A DNA stretch of 12,947 nt, taken from the NCBI GenBank assembly GCA_023402915.1, contig JAEYFO010000198.1:1-12947 (forward strand). The letters run 5' to 3'. Source of the stretch: Bacillota bacterium. Lineage in GTDB: Bacteria > Bacillota > Clostridia > Christensenellales > CALWSW01. Below the pieces are notes generated by a model, which did no database searches, was not told the origin of the DNA, and saw nothing but the letters and a program-made list of their open reading frames with translations. Positions 1-6,401 of this stretch are shown here, one piece after another. Both the position numbers and the translations under genes were made by a program. Numbering within the stretch: the stretch's first letter is position 1; each line of letters begins with the position of its first letter.

Positions 1-231
1 TCCGAGGACCGCACGAAGCACCGGGACGCAGAGCTGATGGATCTGCTGCTCGAACGGGTGCAGGTCAGCACGATGCAGCACGAACCGCACGATAGGATGG
101 AAGCGCAGGAGGCGGAAGAACGTGCCGATCCGTTTCCCGCAAAGCGAAAGGAGGGAGAACATGGCAAAAAGTGCGGCGGCGCCGCTGGACAATCCGAAAA
201 AGCTCCGGCAGCTGGTGGAGCGCTATTTTGA
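1..231 (+). CDS. 3' end of an unidentified gene (partial), overlapping the small terminase start
   Basis: The first reading frame is open from base 1 to a TGA at 229-231 and gives about 76 residues. The product is very hydrophilic and rich in Glu, Arg and Asp. Third codon positions are overwhelmingly G or C from base 1 to about 150, while the other two plus frames have stops at 35 and 93, so this frame is probably the coding one at the left edge. After about base 150 the third-position bias fades and the small terminase frame takes over. If both genes are real they overlap by 71 nt, which is long for this operon. The family is not recognised. Position just upstream of the terminase genes suggests a phage gene, but nothing in the fragment shows its function. 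Confidence 0.5.
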   Translation, partial: SEDRTKHRDAELMDLLLERVQVSTMQHEPHDRMEAQEAEERADPFPAKRKEGEHGKKCGGAAGQSEKAPAAGGALF

Positions 232-622
232 AGGCGCGAAGGGAAAGCAGGCGCTCGGCGAAAACGGGGAGCCGCTTTACGGCAGGGGCGGCCTTCCGGT
301 CATGGAGGACGGCTATCCGCTGACGATGGCGGGGCTGGCCTGCGCGGTGGGAATGAGCCGAAAGGAGCTGCTGGAGTTTTCGGGCGAAGGCGAGGCGGCG
401 AAGATCCTTTTTCAGGCGCGGGGCCGGGTGGAAGCGTATGCCGAGGCGGCGCTGTTTGAAAGCGGCAGCGCGTCGGGCGCGAAATTCGCCCTGAGCAACA
501 ACTGCGCGGGCTGGGAGGAAAAGAAGGGCGAAAAGAGCCGCGCTCCGGCGCAGTGGGACGACGAGGAGCTGGAAAAGCGCATCCGTCAGCTGGAGGGAGC
601 GAAGGAAGAAAATGTCCGGTGA
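161..622 (+). CDS. Terminase small subunit (DNA-packaging protein, P22 gp3-like)
   Basis: This 153-residue protein probably recognises the phage genome and brings it to the large terminase for packaging into the prohead. Three parts fit the gp3-type small terminase family: a helix-turn-helix-like stretch at about residues 55-73 (TMAGLACAVGMSRKELLEF), a helix at 82-100 with the pattern of regularly spaced Arg/Glu/Tyr, and the segment 106-121 containing AKFALSN and GW, which matches the family's typical alanine-rich FAL..N..GW element. The C-terminus is charged and may contact the large subunit. The start at 161 is chosen because a full AGGAGG lies at 149-154; an in-frame ATG at 122 has no comparable site. 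The gene overlaps the large terminase by 11 nt. The family call rests on motif memory, not a search. Confidence 0.78.
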   Translation: MAKSAAAPLDNPKKLRQLVERYFEGAKGKQALGENGEPLYGRGGLPVMEDGYPLTMAGLACAVGMSRKELLEFSGEGEAAKILFQARGRVEAYAEAALFESGSASGAKFALSNNCAGWEEKKGEKSRAPAQWDDEELEKRIRQLEGAKEENVR

Positions 623-2099
623 GCTGACGTTCCTTCGCTACGAACGGGCGCGGCGGGAAGGGATCCGCCGGGCGCAGGAGGACGTGGTCTATTTTGCGCA
701 GACGTTTTGCAGGATCGAGGATCGGGACAGCCCGGAGCTGATGATCCCCTTCAGGCTGTGGCCGGGACAGAAGCGGGCGCTCGAAGCCATGGCGCAAAAC
801 CGGCTGGTTATCGCGCTCAAGGCGCGGCAGCTGGGGCTGACCTGGCTGAGCCTGTGCTACGGCGCGTGGAAGATGCTCTTTGAAACGGGATGCTCGGTCA
901 TCGCCCTTTCCCGGACGGAAAACGAAGCGCGGGAGCTGGTGCGGCGCATGGGCGTGCTCCTGCGGCACATGCCGGAGCTGCTGACGGAAAAGGGGAAGGA
1001 CGATCCCCTCGGCGTGGGGCGCAGCTTCGAACAAAAAGCGCTCTCCATCGAGCTGGAGGGGACGAAAGAAGCGCCCTATCCGTCCACGTTTCAGGCGTTT
1101 GCGTCCGCGCCCTCGGCAGGACGGTCGTTCACGGCCAATCTGGTCATTTTGGATGAATGGGCCTTCCAGCAATACGCCCGCGAGATCTGGACGGCGGTCT
1201 ATCCGACGATCAACCGGCCGGAGGGCGGGCAGGTCATCGGCCTTTCGACCATGGAGCGGGGCACGCTGTTTGAGGAGATCTTCCGGGAGGATTACGGGTT
1301 TTACAAACTCTTTCTTCCCTGGAACACCGATCCCCGGCGGGACGCGGCATGGTACGAGCGGGCGAAGCGGGCGCTGGGTCCGCTGGTCACGCAGGAATAT
1401 CCCGCGACGGAGGAAGAGGCGTTCAGCGTGCCGGGCGGCGCGTTTTTCCCGGAGCTGAACGAGGCGCTCCATCTGGTGGACGAACGGGAATTTCCCCAAA
1501 ACGTCCGGCGGTATGTCTCGATGGACTACGGCCTGGACGCGCTGGCGGCGCTGTGGTACGCGGTGGATGAAAAGGGAAGCGCCGTGGTGTACCGGGAGCT
1601 GTATCGCAGCGGACTGATCGTTTCGGAAGCGGCGGAAGCGGTTTTGCAGGCGGGACAGGGCGAGCGGATCGACGCTTATTTTGCGCCGCCCGACCTCTGG
1701 AACCGAAACCGGGACACCGGACGCTCCACGGCGGAGATTTTTGCGCAAAAGGGCGTGCTGCTGGTGCGGACGGACAACGCGCGGGAACAGGGCTGGCTGG
1801 AGGTGAAGGAGTGGCTTCGACCGCGGACGGCGAGGGACGAGCAGACCGGAAAGACGGTGGTTTTGCCCCGGCTGCGCATCGTTCGGGGCGCTGCGCCGGA
1901 ATTGTGGCGCTGCCTTCGGGCCATTCAGCGGGACAAGCTCAACAGCCGCGACGCGGCTTCCACACCGCACGAGCTGACCCATCTGCCGGACAGCCTGCGG
2001 GCCTTTTGCGCAGGTCGTCCCCTGCCGCCGGAAAGCGCGGCGGAAAACGAGAGCGCTTACGACGGACAGATCGAGCGGTTTTTGGAATTTGAAGGATGA
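612..2099 (+). CDS. Terminase large subunit (packaging ATPase and nuclease)
   Basis: At 495 residues this is a full-length phage large terminase, the motor that pumps DNA into the prohead and cuts it. The N-terminal ATPase domain shows a variant Walker A at residues 70-77 (KARQLGLT) and a Walker B at 177-182 (LVILDE) with the catalytic Glu182. A GLSTMERG segment at 210-217 fits the coupling motif that follows. The C-terminal RNase H-like nuclease begins near residue 303 (SMDYGLDA, acidic Asp305). Further candidate metal-binding acidic residues are Asp361 and Asp460, the latter in a segment with HLPDSLRA as seen at the end of many large terminases. The start overlaps the small terminase stop by 11 nt, suggesting coupled translation. 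The motor assignment is secure; the exact nuclease residues are inferred from spacing. Confidence 0.95.
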   Translation: MSGELTFLRYERARREGIRRAQEDVVYFAQTFCRIEDRDSPELMIPFRLWPGQKRALEAMAQNRLVIALKARQLGLTWLSLCYGAWKMLFETGCSVIALSRTENEARELVRRMGVLLRHMPELLTEKGKDDPLGVGRSFEQKALSIELEGTKEAPYPSTFQAFASAPSAGRSFTANLVILDEWAFQQYAREIWTAVYPTINRPEGGQVIGLSTMERGTLFEEIFREDYGFYKLFLPWNTDPRRDAAWYERAKRALGPLVTQEYPATEEEAFSVPGGAFFPELNEALHLVDEREFPQNVRRYVSMDYGLDALAALWYAVDEKGSAVVYRELYRSGLIVSEAAEAVLQAGQGERIDAYFAPPDLWNRNRDTGRSTAEIFAQKGVLLVRTDNAREQGWLEVKEWLRPRTARDEQTGKTVVLPRLRIVRGAAPELWRCLRAIQRDKLNSRDAASTPHELTHLPDSLRAFCAGRPLPPESAAENESAYDGQIERFLEFEG

Positions 2100-2100
2100 G

Positions 2101-2107
2101 AAAGGAG
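2101..2107 (+). promoter_or_regulatory. Ribosome binding site that decides the start of the small membrane protein
   Basis: AAAGGAG ends 9 nt before the ATG at 2117. The earlier in-frame ATG at 2096 overlaps the terminase stop as ATGA but has only a weak GAAGG before it, placed too close to it. The 2117 start also leaves the hydrophobic segment at the very N-terminus, as expected of a signal anchor. Confidence 0.6.
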
Positions 2108-2116
2108 CGAAGAACC

Positions 2117-2362
2117 ATGGAATTCTGGTTTGGCGCGGCGGCAGGATTTTTGGCCGGTCTGACCGGTCTGGCCTGTTTGGCCGGTCTGGCGGCGCGAAAG
2201 AGACTTTTTGTTCGAAAGCACAGCGGCGAAAAGCAGCCGGACGGCGCGGCGGAACTGCGCGAAAGGGAGGACGAGCGCCCTTCGGTCAACGCGCTTGAGG
2301 AGCAGTGGAACAACCTCATGCGCTTTAACGGCACGGCGCAGCAGGGAGGAGGCGGACGATGA
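2117..2362 (+). CDS. Small one-span membrane protein between terminase and portal
   Basis: The product has 81 residues. Residues 3-26 form one hydrophobic, Gly/Ala-rich helix (FWFGAAAGFLAGLTGL and onward) followed by a positive cluster (ARKRLFVRKH), so the tail is probably cytoplasmic. The remaining 50 residues are charged and end in a short conserved-looking patch (ALEEQWNNLMRFNGT) and a glycine run. Many phages of Gram-positive hosts carry a small gene at this place, usually without known function. Holin or spanin roles are possible for any small phage membrane protein, but one span, no lysin next door and a place inside the head genes do not favour them. The stop overlaps the portal start as ATGA. 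The DNA for the membrane span contains short direct repeats. Function unknown. Confidence 0.7.
   Translation: MEFWFGAAAGFLAGLTGLACLAGLAARKRLFVRKHSGEKQPDGAAELREREDERPSVNALEEQWNNLMRFNGTAQQGGGGR
2152..2188 (+). repeat. Short direct repeats inside the membrane-span codons
   Basis: CCGGTCTG occurs at 2154-2161, 2163-2170 and 2181-2188; the first and last copies extend to the 10-mer GGCCGGTCTG (2152-2161 and 2179-2188). The copies encode the repeated Ala/Thr-Gly-Leu steps of the membrane helix. Slippage within such a repeat could lengthen or shorten the helix. Confidence 0.7.
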
Positions 2363-3885
2363 ACAGCGCGGCTGAACCCCGGCAGGTATATGCGCAGTAT
2401 CAAGCGGGCGTGGCCTATAAGACGGCCATCGGCCTGTATGAAAACGTGGAGCGCAACGAGAACTTTTTTGTGGGCAACCAGTGGGAGGGTGTGAACGCCC
2501 CCGATCTTCCCAAGCCCACGCTCAACATGCTCAAGCGCGTCGTGAGCTACTTTATGGCGATGATCGTTTCGGACGACGTGAAGGTGTCCCTTGCGCCCTA
2601 TGGCGGCGGGGAAGAGGCGAAGGCGCTCTGCGCCTGCATGGCGGCGGAGATCGAGCAGGTCATGGAAGAGGCCTGCGTGCGGAAAAAGCACCGCGACGCC
2701 CTCCGAAACGCCGCGGTGGACGGCGACGGCTGCTTTTATCTGTGGTTTGATCCGGAAAAGGAGACGGGCCAGCGGGCCAAAGGCGGCATCGAGGTGGAAG
2801 TGCTGCAAAACATCAACCTGCACTACGGCAACCCGCACGACCCGGACGTGCAGCGTCAGCCCTATCTGATCCTTTCCGTGCGGCGGCTGGTGGACGAGGT
2901 GCGCGAGCAGGCGCGAAAAGCCGGACTGACGGAAGAGGCCGTGCAGGCGCTGCGGGCGGACGGCGATCAGAATCAGGGCGAAAAGGGCGACGGCGGCGAA
3001 TTGATGACCGTGCTCGTCAAGCTCTGGAAGCAGGACGGACGGGTCTGGGCGCTGGAATGCACGGAAAAGCAGATGCTGCGCGCGCCCTGGTGTACGGATT
3101 ACCGGCTGTATCCCGTGGCGGTCATGCCCTGGGACCGGGTGCGGAGCTGCTGCCATGGCCAGAGCGCGTTGACGGGTCTGATCCCCAACCAGATCGCTGT
3201 CAACAAGCTCTTTGCCATGGCTATCCGCTCCGTGGAGATGAACGCCTTCCCCAAGGTGGTCTATGACGCGACAAAGATCCGCCGCTGGACGAACCGGGTG
3301 GGCGAAGCCATCGCCGTGGCCGGAAACCCCAACGAGACGATCGTGAGCGGGCTGCGGGGCAGCGACATGTCCGCGCAGGTCATGGAGACCATCGACCGGG
3401 CGGTGTCCATGACGCGGGATTTTCTCGGCGCGTCGGATGCGGCCCTGGGCAATGTTCAGCCGGACAACACCTCCGCCATCATCGCCGTGCAGCAGGCGGC
3501 GGCCATGCCCCTTGAGCTTCAGCGGCTGGCGTTTTACCAGTTCATCGAGGATTACGTTCGGATCATGGCCGACATGATGGGCGCGGATTACGGTGTGCGC
3601 ACGGTTTGGGAGGAAGAGACTGGCCGGGCGCAGGAATTTGACTTTTCCGCCTTTGACAGCACGCGGGTGCGGCTGACGGTCGAAGTGGGCGCGTCGGCCT
3701 ACTGGTCCGAGCTGATGCAGGTGCAGACCCTCGACAATCTGGTGGCCAAGGGCATTTTGCTCGACGGGGTGGAATACCTCAAAAATATTCCCGACCGCTA
3801 TCTCAAAAACAAAAAAGAGCTGCTCGAAGCGCTGGAAGCGCAGCAGGCGGCGCAAAGCGAATGGCAGGAAGGAGCACAGGCATGA
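2359..3885 (+). CDS. Portal protein
   Basis: This 508-residue protein is probably the portal, the twelve-subunit ring at one capsid vertex through which DNA enters and leaves. The evidence is its place between large terminase and scaffold, its size, and portal-like features: an N-terminal region with a VGNQWEG motif at 38-44, then PTLNMLKRVV at 53-62 (the common 'P..N.....V' pattern), a large mixed wing region, and a central helical part containing GLIPNQIAVNKL that fits the stem and clip region. The C-terminus is helical and charged. It most resembles portals of short-tailed (P22-type) phages, as far as can be judged by eye. The start at 2359 has GGAGG nearby and shares ATGA with the gene before. 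The stop shares ATGA with the scaffold gene, so all three are probably translated together. Confidence 0.85.
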   Translation: MNSAAEPRQVYAQYQAGVAYKTAIGLYENVERNENFFVGNQWEGVNAPDLPKPTLNMLKRVVSYFMAMIVSDDVKVSLAPYGGGEEAKALCACMAAEIEQVMEEACVRKKHRDALRNAAVDGDGCFYLWFDPEKETGQRAKGGIEVEVLQNINLHYGNPHDPDVQRQPYLILSVRRLVDEVREQARKAGLTEEAVQALRADGDQNQGEKGDGGELMTVLVKLWKQDGRVWALECTEKQMLRAPWCTDYRLYPVAVMPWDRVRSCCHGQSALTGLIPNQIAVNKLFAMAIRSVEMNAFPKVVYDATKIRRWTNRVGEAIAVAGNPNETIVSGLRGSDMSAQVMETIDRAVSMTRDFLGASDAALGNVQPDNTSAIIAVQQAAAMPLELQRLAFYQFIEDYVRIMADMMGADYGVRTVWEEETGRAQEFDFSAFDSTRVRLTVEVGASAYWSELMQVQTLDNLVAKGILLDGVEYLKNIPDRYLKNKKELLEALEAQQAAQSEWQEGAQA

Positions 3886-4691
3886 CGGAAGAAAACAGGG
3901 CGTTTTTGGAAGCGCTGGAGCAGCCGGAGACGCCGGAACTGCGCGAAGAAGGCGAAGAGCAGGAAGCGGAGCAGAGCCGGGACGGATGGGACGAGCCGGA
4001 CGAAAAAGCGGTCGGAGCGGCGGAAGCACTTTGTGAAGAAGTGGGCAAAGAGCCGGTGATCCGCTGCGAATTTCAGGGCGAAGAAAAGCTCCTGCCCCTT
4101 TCGGAAGCGGTTTTGTGGATGCAAAGGGGCATGGAAGCGGCGGCGCAGGCGCAGCGCGGCGAGCAGAGCCGGGAGATGCAGCTGATCGACTATCTGGCGG
4201 CGCGCAGCGGCATGGAGCGGGAGGCGTACCTTTCGGCCATGGAGCAGGGGCGCATGGAAGCGCTGGAAGCCGAGCAGATCGAAGCAATCCGGAGCCGCTA
4301 TCCGGACATTCCGGAAGCGCTTGCCAAAGAAGCGGGCGCAGCCCTGGCGCGGGAAAAGGAGCGGGAGCTTTCGGAAACCATCTCCAAAGGCGCGCAGCGC
4401 GAACGGGAAGCGGCGCTTTCGCCGTGGGTGGAATTTGCAAAGGCGTTTCCCGAGATCGAAAGCGTGGAAACGCTTCCCGAAGAAGTACTGGCCGCCATCG
4501 ATGGCGGCGCATCTCCCGCCGCAGCCATGCAGGCCTTTGAAGCAAAGCGCCTTGCGGCGGAAAACGCACAGCTCCGCGCGGCGCTCGACGCGCTCGAGCG
4601 CAACGAACGGAACCGGCACAAGTCCGTCGGCTCCATGATCCCCTCCGGCGGGAACAGCCCGGCCGACCCGTTTTTGATGGGTCTGCTCTGA
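3882..4691 (+). CDS. Scaffolding protein (capsid assembly)
   Basis: The product has 269 residues, is acidic at the N-terminus (a run of Glu-rich segments through about residue 50) and almost wholly helical with coiled-coil character from about 70 to 245. The C-terminus has a basic patch (ALERNERNRHKSVG) and ends in PADPFLMGLL. A Glu-rich helical protein placed between portal and capsid genes, with a basic C-terminal segment and a final 'D.FL.G' motif, is the standard picture of a phage scaffold that guides capsid assembly and then leaves the prohead. An ATG at 3882 with AGGAAGGAG upstream (3866-3874) is preferred over the in-frame ATG at 3861. No protease domain is visible, so this is not a scaffold-protease fusion. 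Confidence 0.82.
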   Translation: MTEENRAFLEALEQPETPELREEGEEQEAEQSRDGWDEPDEKAVGAAEALCEEVGKEPVIRCEFQGEEKLLPLSEAVLWMQRGMEAAAQAQRGEQSREMQLIDYLAARSGMEREAYLSAMEQGRMEALEAEQIEAIRSRYPDIPEALAKEAGAALAREKERELSETISKGAQREREAALSPWVEFAKAFPEIESVETLPEEVLAAIDGGASPAAAMQAFEAKRLAAENAQLRAALDALERNERNRHKSVGSMIPSGGNSPADPFLMGLL

Positions 4692-4840
4692 GGCGAACAG
4701 TCCGGAAACAACAAGGTTCTTTGCGGCGCGGTCCGCCCCCACGGACAGCGGCGAAAGAAGATACCCATGGCCTCAATCTCTGGAACCCCTGAAAGCAACT
4801 CGACAAAAAAGGAAAAGGAAAGAAGAAAAGGAGCAGAAAC
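4692..4840 (+). other. 149-nt gap between scaffold and capsid genes
   Basis: No gene fits here. A small hairpin (GTCCG at 4731-4735, CGGAC at 4742-4746, 6-nt loop) lacks a T-tract and is not a good terminator. From about 4800 the leader is rich in A and G and ends with AAAAGGAG at 4826-4833, seven bases before the capsid ATG. Such an unstructured A-rich leader suits very high translation. No convincing promoter was found. Confidence 0.5.
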
Positions 4841-5899
4841 ATGGCGATTCATCTTCACACCAAATACGCGGACCAGCTGGCGAAGCTCTATACGAAAAAC
4901 TCCCTGCTGGAAGGCCATACCAACAACACGTGGTCGTTTTCCGGCCTCAAGTCCCTGCTGATCCCCTCCATCGTGACCCAGCCCCTGAAGGATTACGTTC
5001 GAAGCGGCGTGGGCCGTTACGGCACGCCGCAGGATCTTCAGGACACCGTGCAGGAAATGACCATGACGCAGGACAAGGCGTTTTCCATCGTCATTGACAA
5101 GGGCGACAACTCCGAGCAGCAGATGATGAAGCGCGCGGCGGAAGTGATGAAGCAGCAGGTGGCCGAGCAGGTGGTGCCGCTGGTGGACAAATACGCCCTT
5201 GACCGCTGGTTCCACATGGCGGGCACGGTCAAGGAGCTTCCCGCAGAGCCCACGGCCGCCACGATCGTGAGCGACCTGCTGGACGCGGAGGTCTATCTCA
5301 ACGACCGTTTTGTGCCCGACGAGGAGCGCTGGGCTTACGTTCAGAACAAGTACATCAAGATGATCCGCCTGTCGGATGAGTTTTCCGGCTGCGACAATCT
5401 GGTGCGCGATCTGGTGGTCAAGGGCTACGTGGGCAACCTGGGCAGCCTGAAGATCGTGGGCGTGCCCGAGCGCTACATGCCCGCGGACACCTACTTCCTC
5501 GTGGCGCACAGGGACGCGGTCATTCTCGCCCAGAAGCTGCGCGACGGCAGGATCCATCAGGATCCGCCCGGCATTTCCGGCCATCTTCTGGAAGGCCGCT
5601 ATAACTACGATGCGTTTGTCATCGGCGCGCGGGCGGACGGCGTGTATGCGGCGGTCAGGAGCGGCACGGCCTGCAAGGCGGTGACGGCCACGAAGGGCGC
5701 TTCCACCACGGAGCTGACCTGCGACACGTCCGGCGCGGAGATCCGCTATACGCTCGACGGCAGCGATCCCCGCTATTCCCAGACGGCGAAGGTCTATGCG
5801 GCGGCCATCGCCAACCCGGCGGCGGGCACGGCGCTCAGGGCCTATGCGGAAAAGACGGGCATGTTCCCCGGCGCGGTGCTCACGCACACCTGCGCCTGA
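4841..5899 (+). CDS. Major capsid protein, HK97-type fold, with a C-terminal chitobiase/hexosaminidase-C-like domain
   Basis: This is probably the main shell protein. The first 270 residues have the pattern of HK97-fold capsid proteins from phages of Gram-positive gut bacteria: an N-terminal segment (AIHLHTKYADQLAKLY), a beta-strand stretch with IPSIVTQPLKDYVRSG and GRYGTP (41-63), the QDKAFSIVIDKGDN strand pair (77-90), the long spine-like helix around 91-122, and a C-terminal part near 212-270. Residues about 275-352 look like a separate domain: IRYTLDGSDPRYS at 301-313 and LRAYAEKTGMFPGAVL at 332-347 match the 'YT.DGSDP' and 'A.A.K.G' signature of chitobiase/beta-hexosaminidase C-terminal domains, a small beta-sandwich often found on surface proteins. 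It may sit on the capsid exterior. Codons are more C-ending than in the neighbours, as expected of a highly made protein. Confidence 0.85.
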   Translation: MAIHLHTKYADQLAKLYTKNSLLEGHTNNTWSFSGLKSLLIPSIVTQPLKDYVRSGVGRYGTPQDLQDTVQEMTMTQDKAFSIVIDKGDNSEQQMMKRAAEVMKQQVAEQVVPLVDKYALDRWFHMAGTVKELPAEPTAATIVSDLLDAEVYLNDRFVPDEERWAYVQNKYIKMIRLSDEFSGCDNLVRDLVVKGYVGNLGSLKIVGVPERYMPADTYFLVAHRDAVILAQKLRDGRIHQDPPGISGHLLEGRYNYDAFVIGARADGVYAAVRSGTACKAVTATKGASTTELTCDTSGAEIRYTLDGSDPRYSQTAKVYAAAIANPAAGTALRAYAEKTGMFPGAVLTHTCA

Positions 5900-5913
5900 C
5901 GGTTTTGAGGGGT

Positions 5914-5945
5914 GGCCGGGTGCAAAAGCGCATCCGGCCGCTTTT
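5914..5945 (+). terminator. Intrinsic terminator after the capsid gene
   Basis: A 10-bp stem with one G-T pair (5914-5923 with 5930-5939), a 6-nt loop and then GCTTTTC. An alternative stem AAAAGCG/CGCTTTT (5924-5930 with 5939-5945) overlaps it. It lies 15 nt after the capsid stop. As genes of the same operon continue to the right, it is probably leaky and serves to make capsid mRNA more abundant than the tail mRNA. Confidence 0.65.
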
Positions 5946-6017
5946 CAAAAGGAAAGAAAACGGAAAAACACAGCGGAGGCTGGGAGTTTTAAAAAGGTTT
6001 AAAAGGAGGAAAAGCAT

Positions 6018-6401
6018 ATGACGGCAAAGGAGATCTGCGCGCTGGCGTCAGCGTTTCTCTATGAGGCGGCAGGCGAGGACGCGCAGAGCTATGGGTTTTC
6101 GGCGGCGTTTTTGAACGTGCTGCTTGCAGAAGCGCTGCCCGCGGAAAACTCCGTCCGAAAGGCGGAGGGAAGGGAGCCGCTTTTGAACGCGCCCGTCCTT
6201 ACGACGCTTGAAGAAGAGGTTGCCTACTGCGAAGCCATTTCGCGCATCGCCCTGCCCTACGGGCTGGCCAGCTGGTATTTTCAGCAGGAGCTGGATAATT
6301 TTCAGGCGGAAAACTACCGCGCCCGCTATATTGCGGCGCTGGAGGACGCCAAGCGCGCCGTGCAGGAGGGCATTGAAGAAGTGTATGGAGGGTGGAGCTG
6401 A
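6018..6401 (+). CDS. Small helical head-to-tail connector (adaptor) candidate
   Basis: The product has 127 residues, predicted mostly helical, acidic overall, with aromatic-rich segments in the second half (ALPYGLASWYFQQEL) and several Tyr residues near the C-terminus. In phages of this layout, the gene directly after the capsid gene commonly encodes the ring that plugs the portal and joins it to the tail, and small helical proteins of 100-170 residues are typical of that role. I do not recognise the family by a specific motif; the role is inferred from position, size and fold. The start has an ideal AGGAGGA at 6004-6010, seven bases before the ATG. The stop shares a base with the next start (TGATG), so the two are probably coupled. 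Confidence 0.6.
   Translation: MTAKEICALASAFLYEAAGEDAQSYGFSAAFLNVLLAEALPAENSVRKAEGREPLLNAPVLTTLEEEVAYCEAISRIALPYGLASWYFQQELDNFQAENYRARYIAALEDAKRAVQEGIEEVYGGWS

Noticed and set aside
122..160. Upstream in-frame start for the small terminase at 122
   Set aside because: There is no ribosome site before it, while AGGAGG stands correctly before the ATG at 161.
1939..4842. A 967-codon minus-strand open frame, and a similar 560-codon one at 300-1982
   Set aside because: Both lie opposite well-supported terminase, portal and scaffold genes. They are rich in Arg, Pro, His and Leu, as expected from reading GC-rich coding DNA backward, and show no domain.
4298..5887. A 529-codon minus-strand open frame opposite the scaffold and capsid genes
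   Set aside because: It is a shadow of the capsid gene with a His/Arg/Gly-rich composition and no ribosome binding site or domain.
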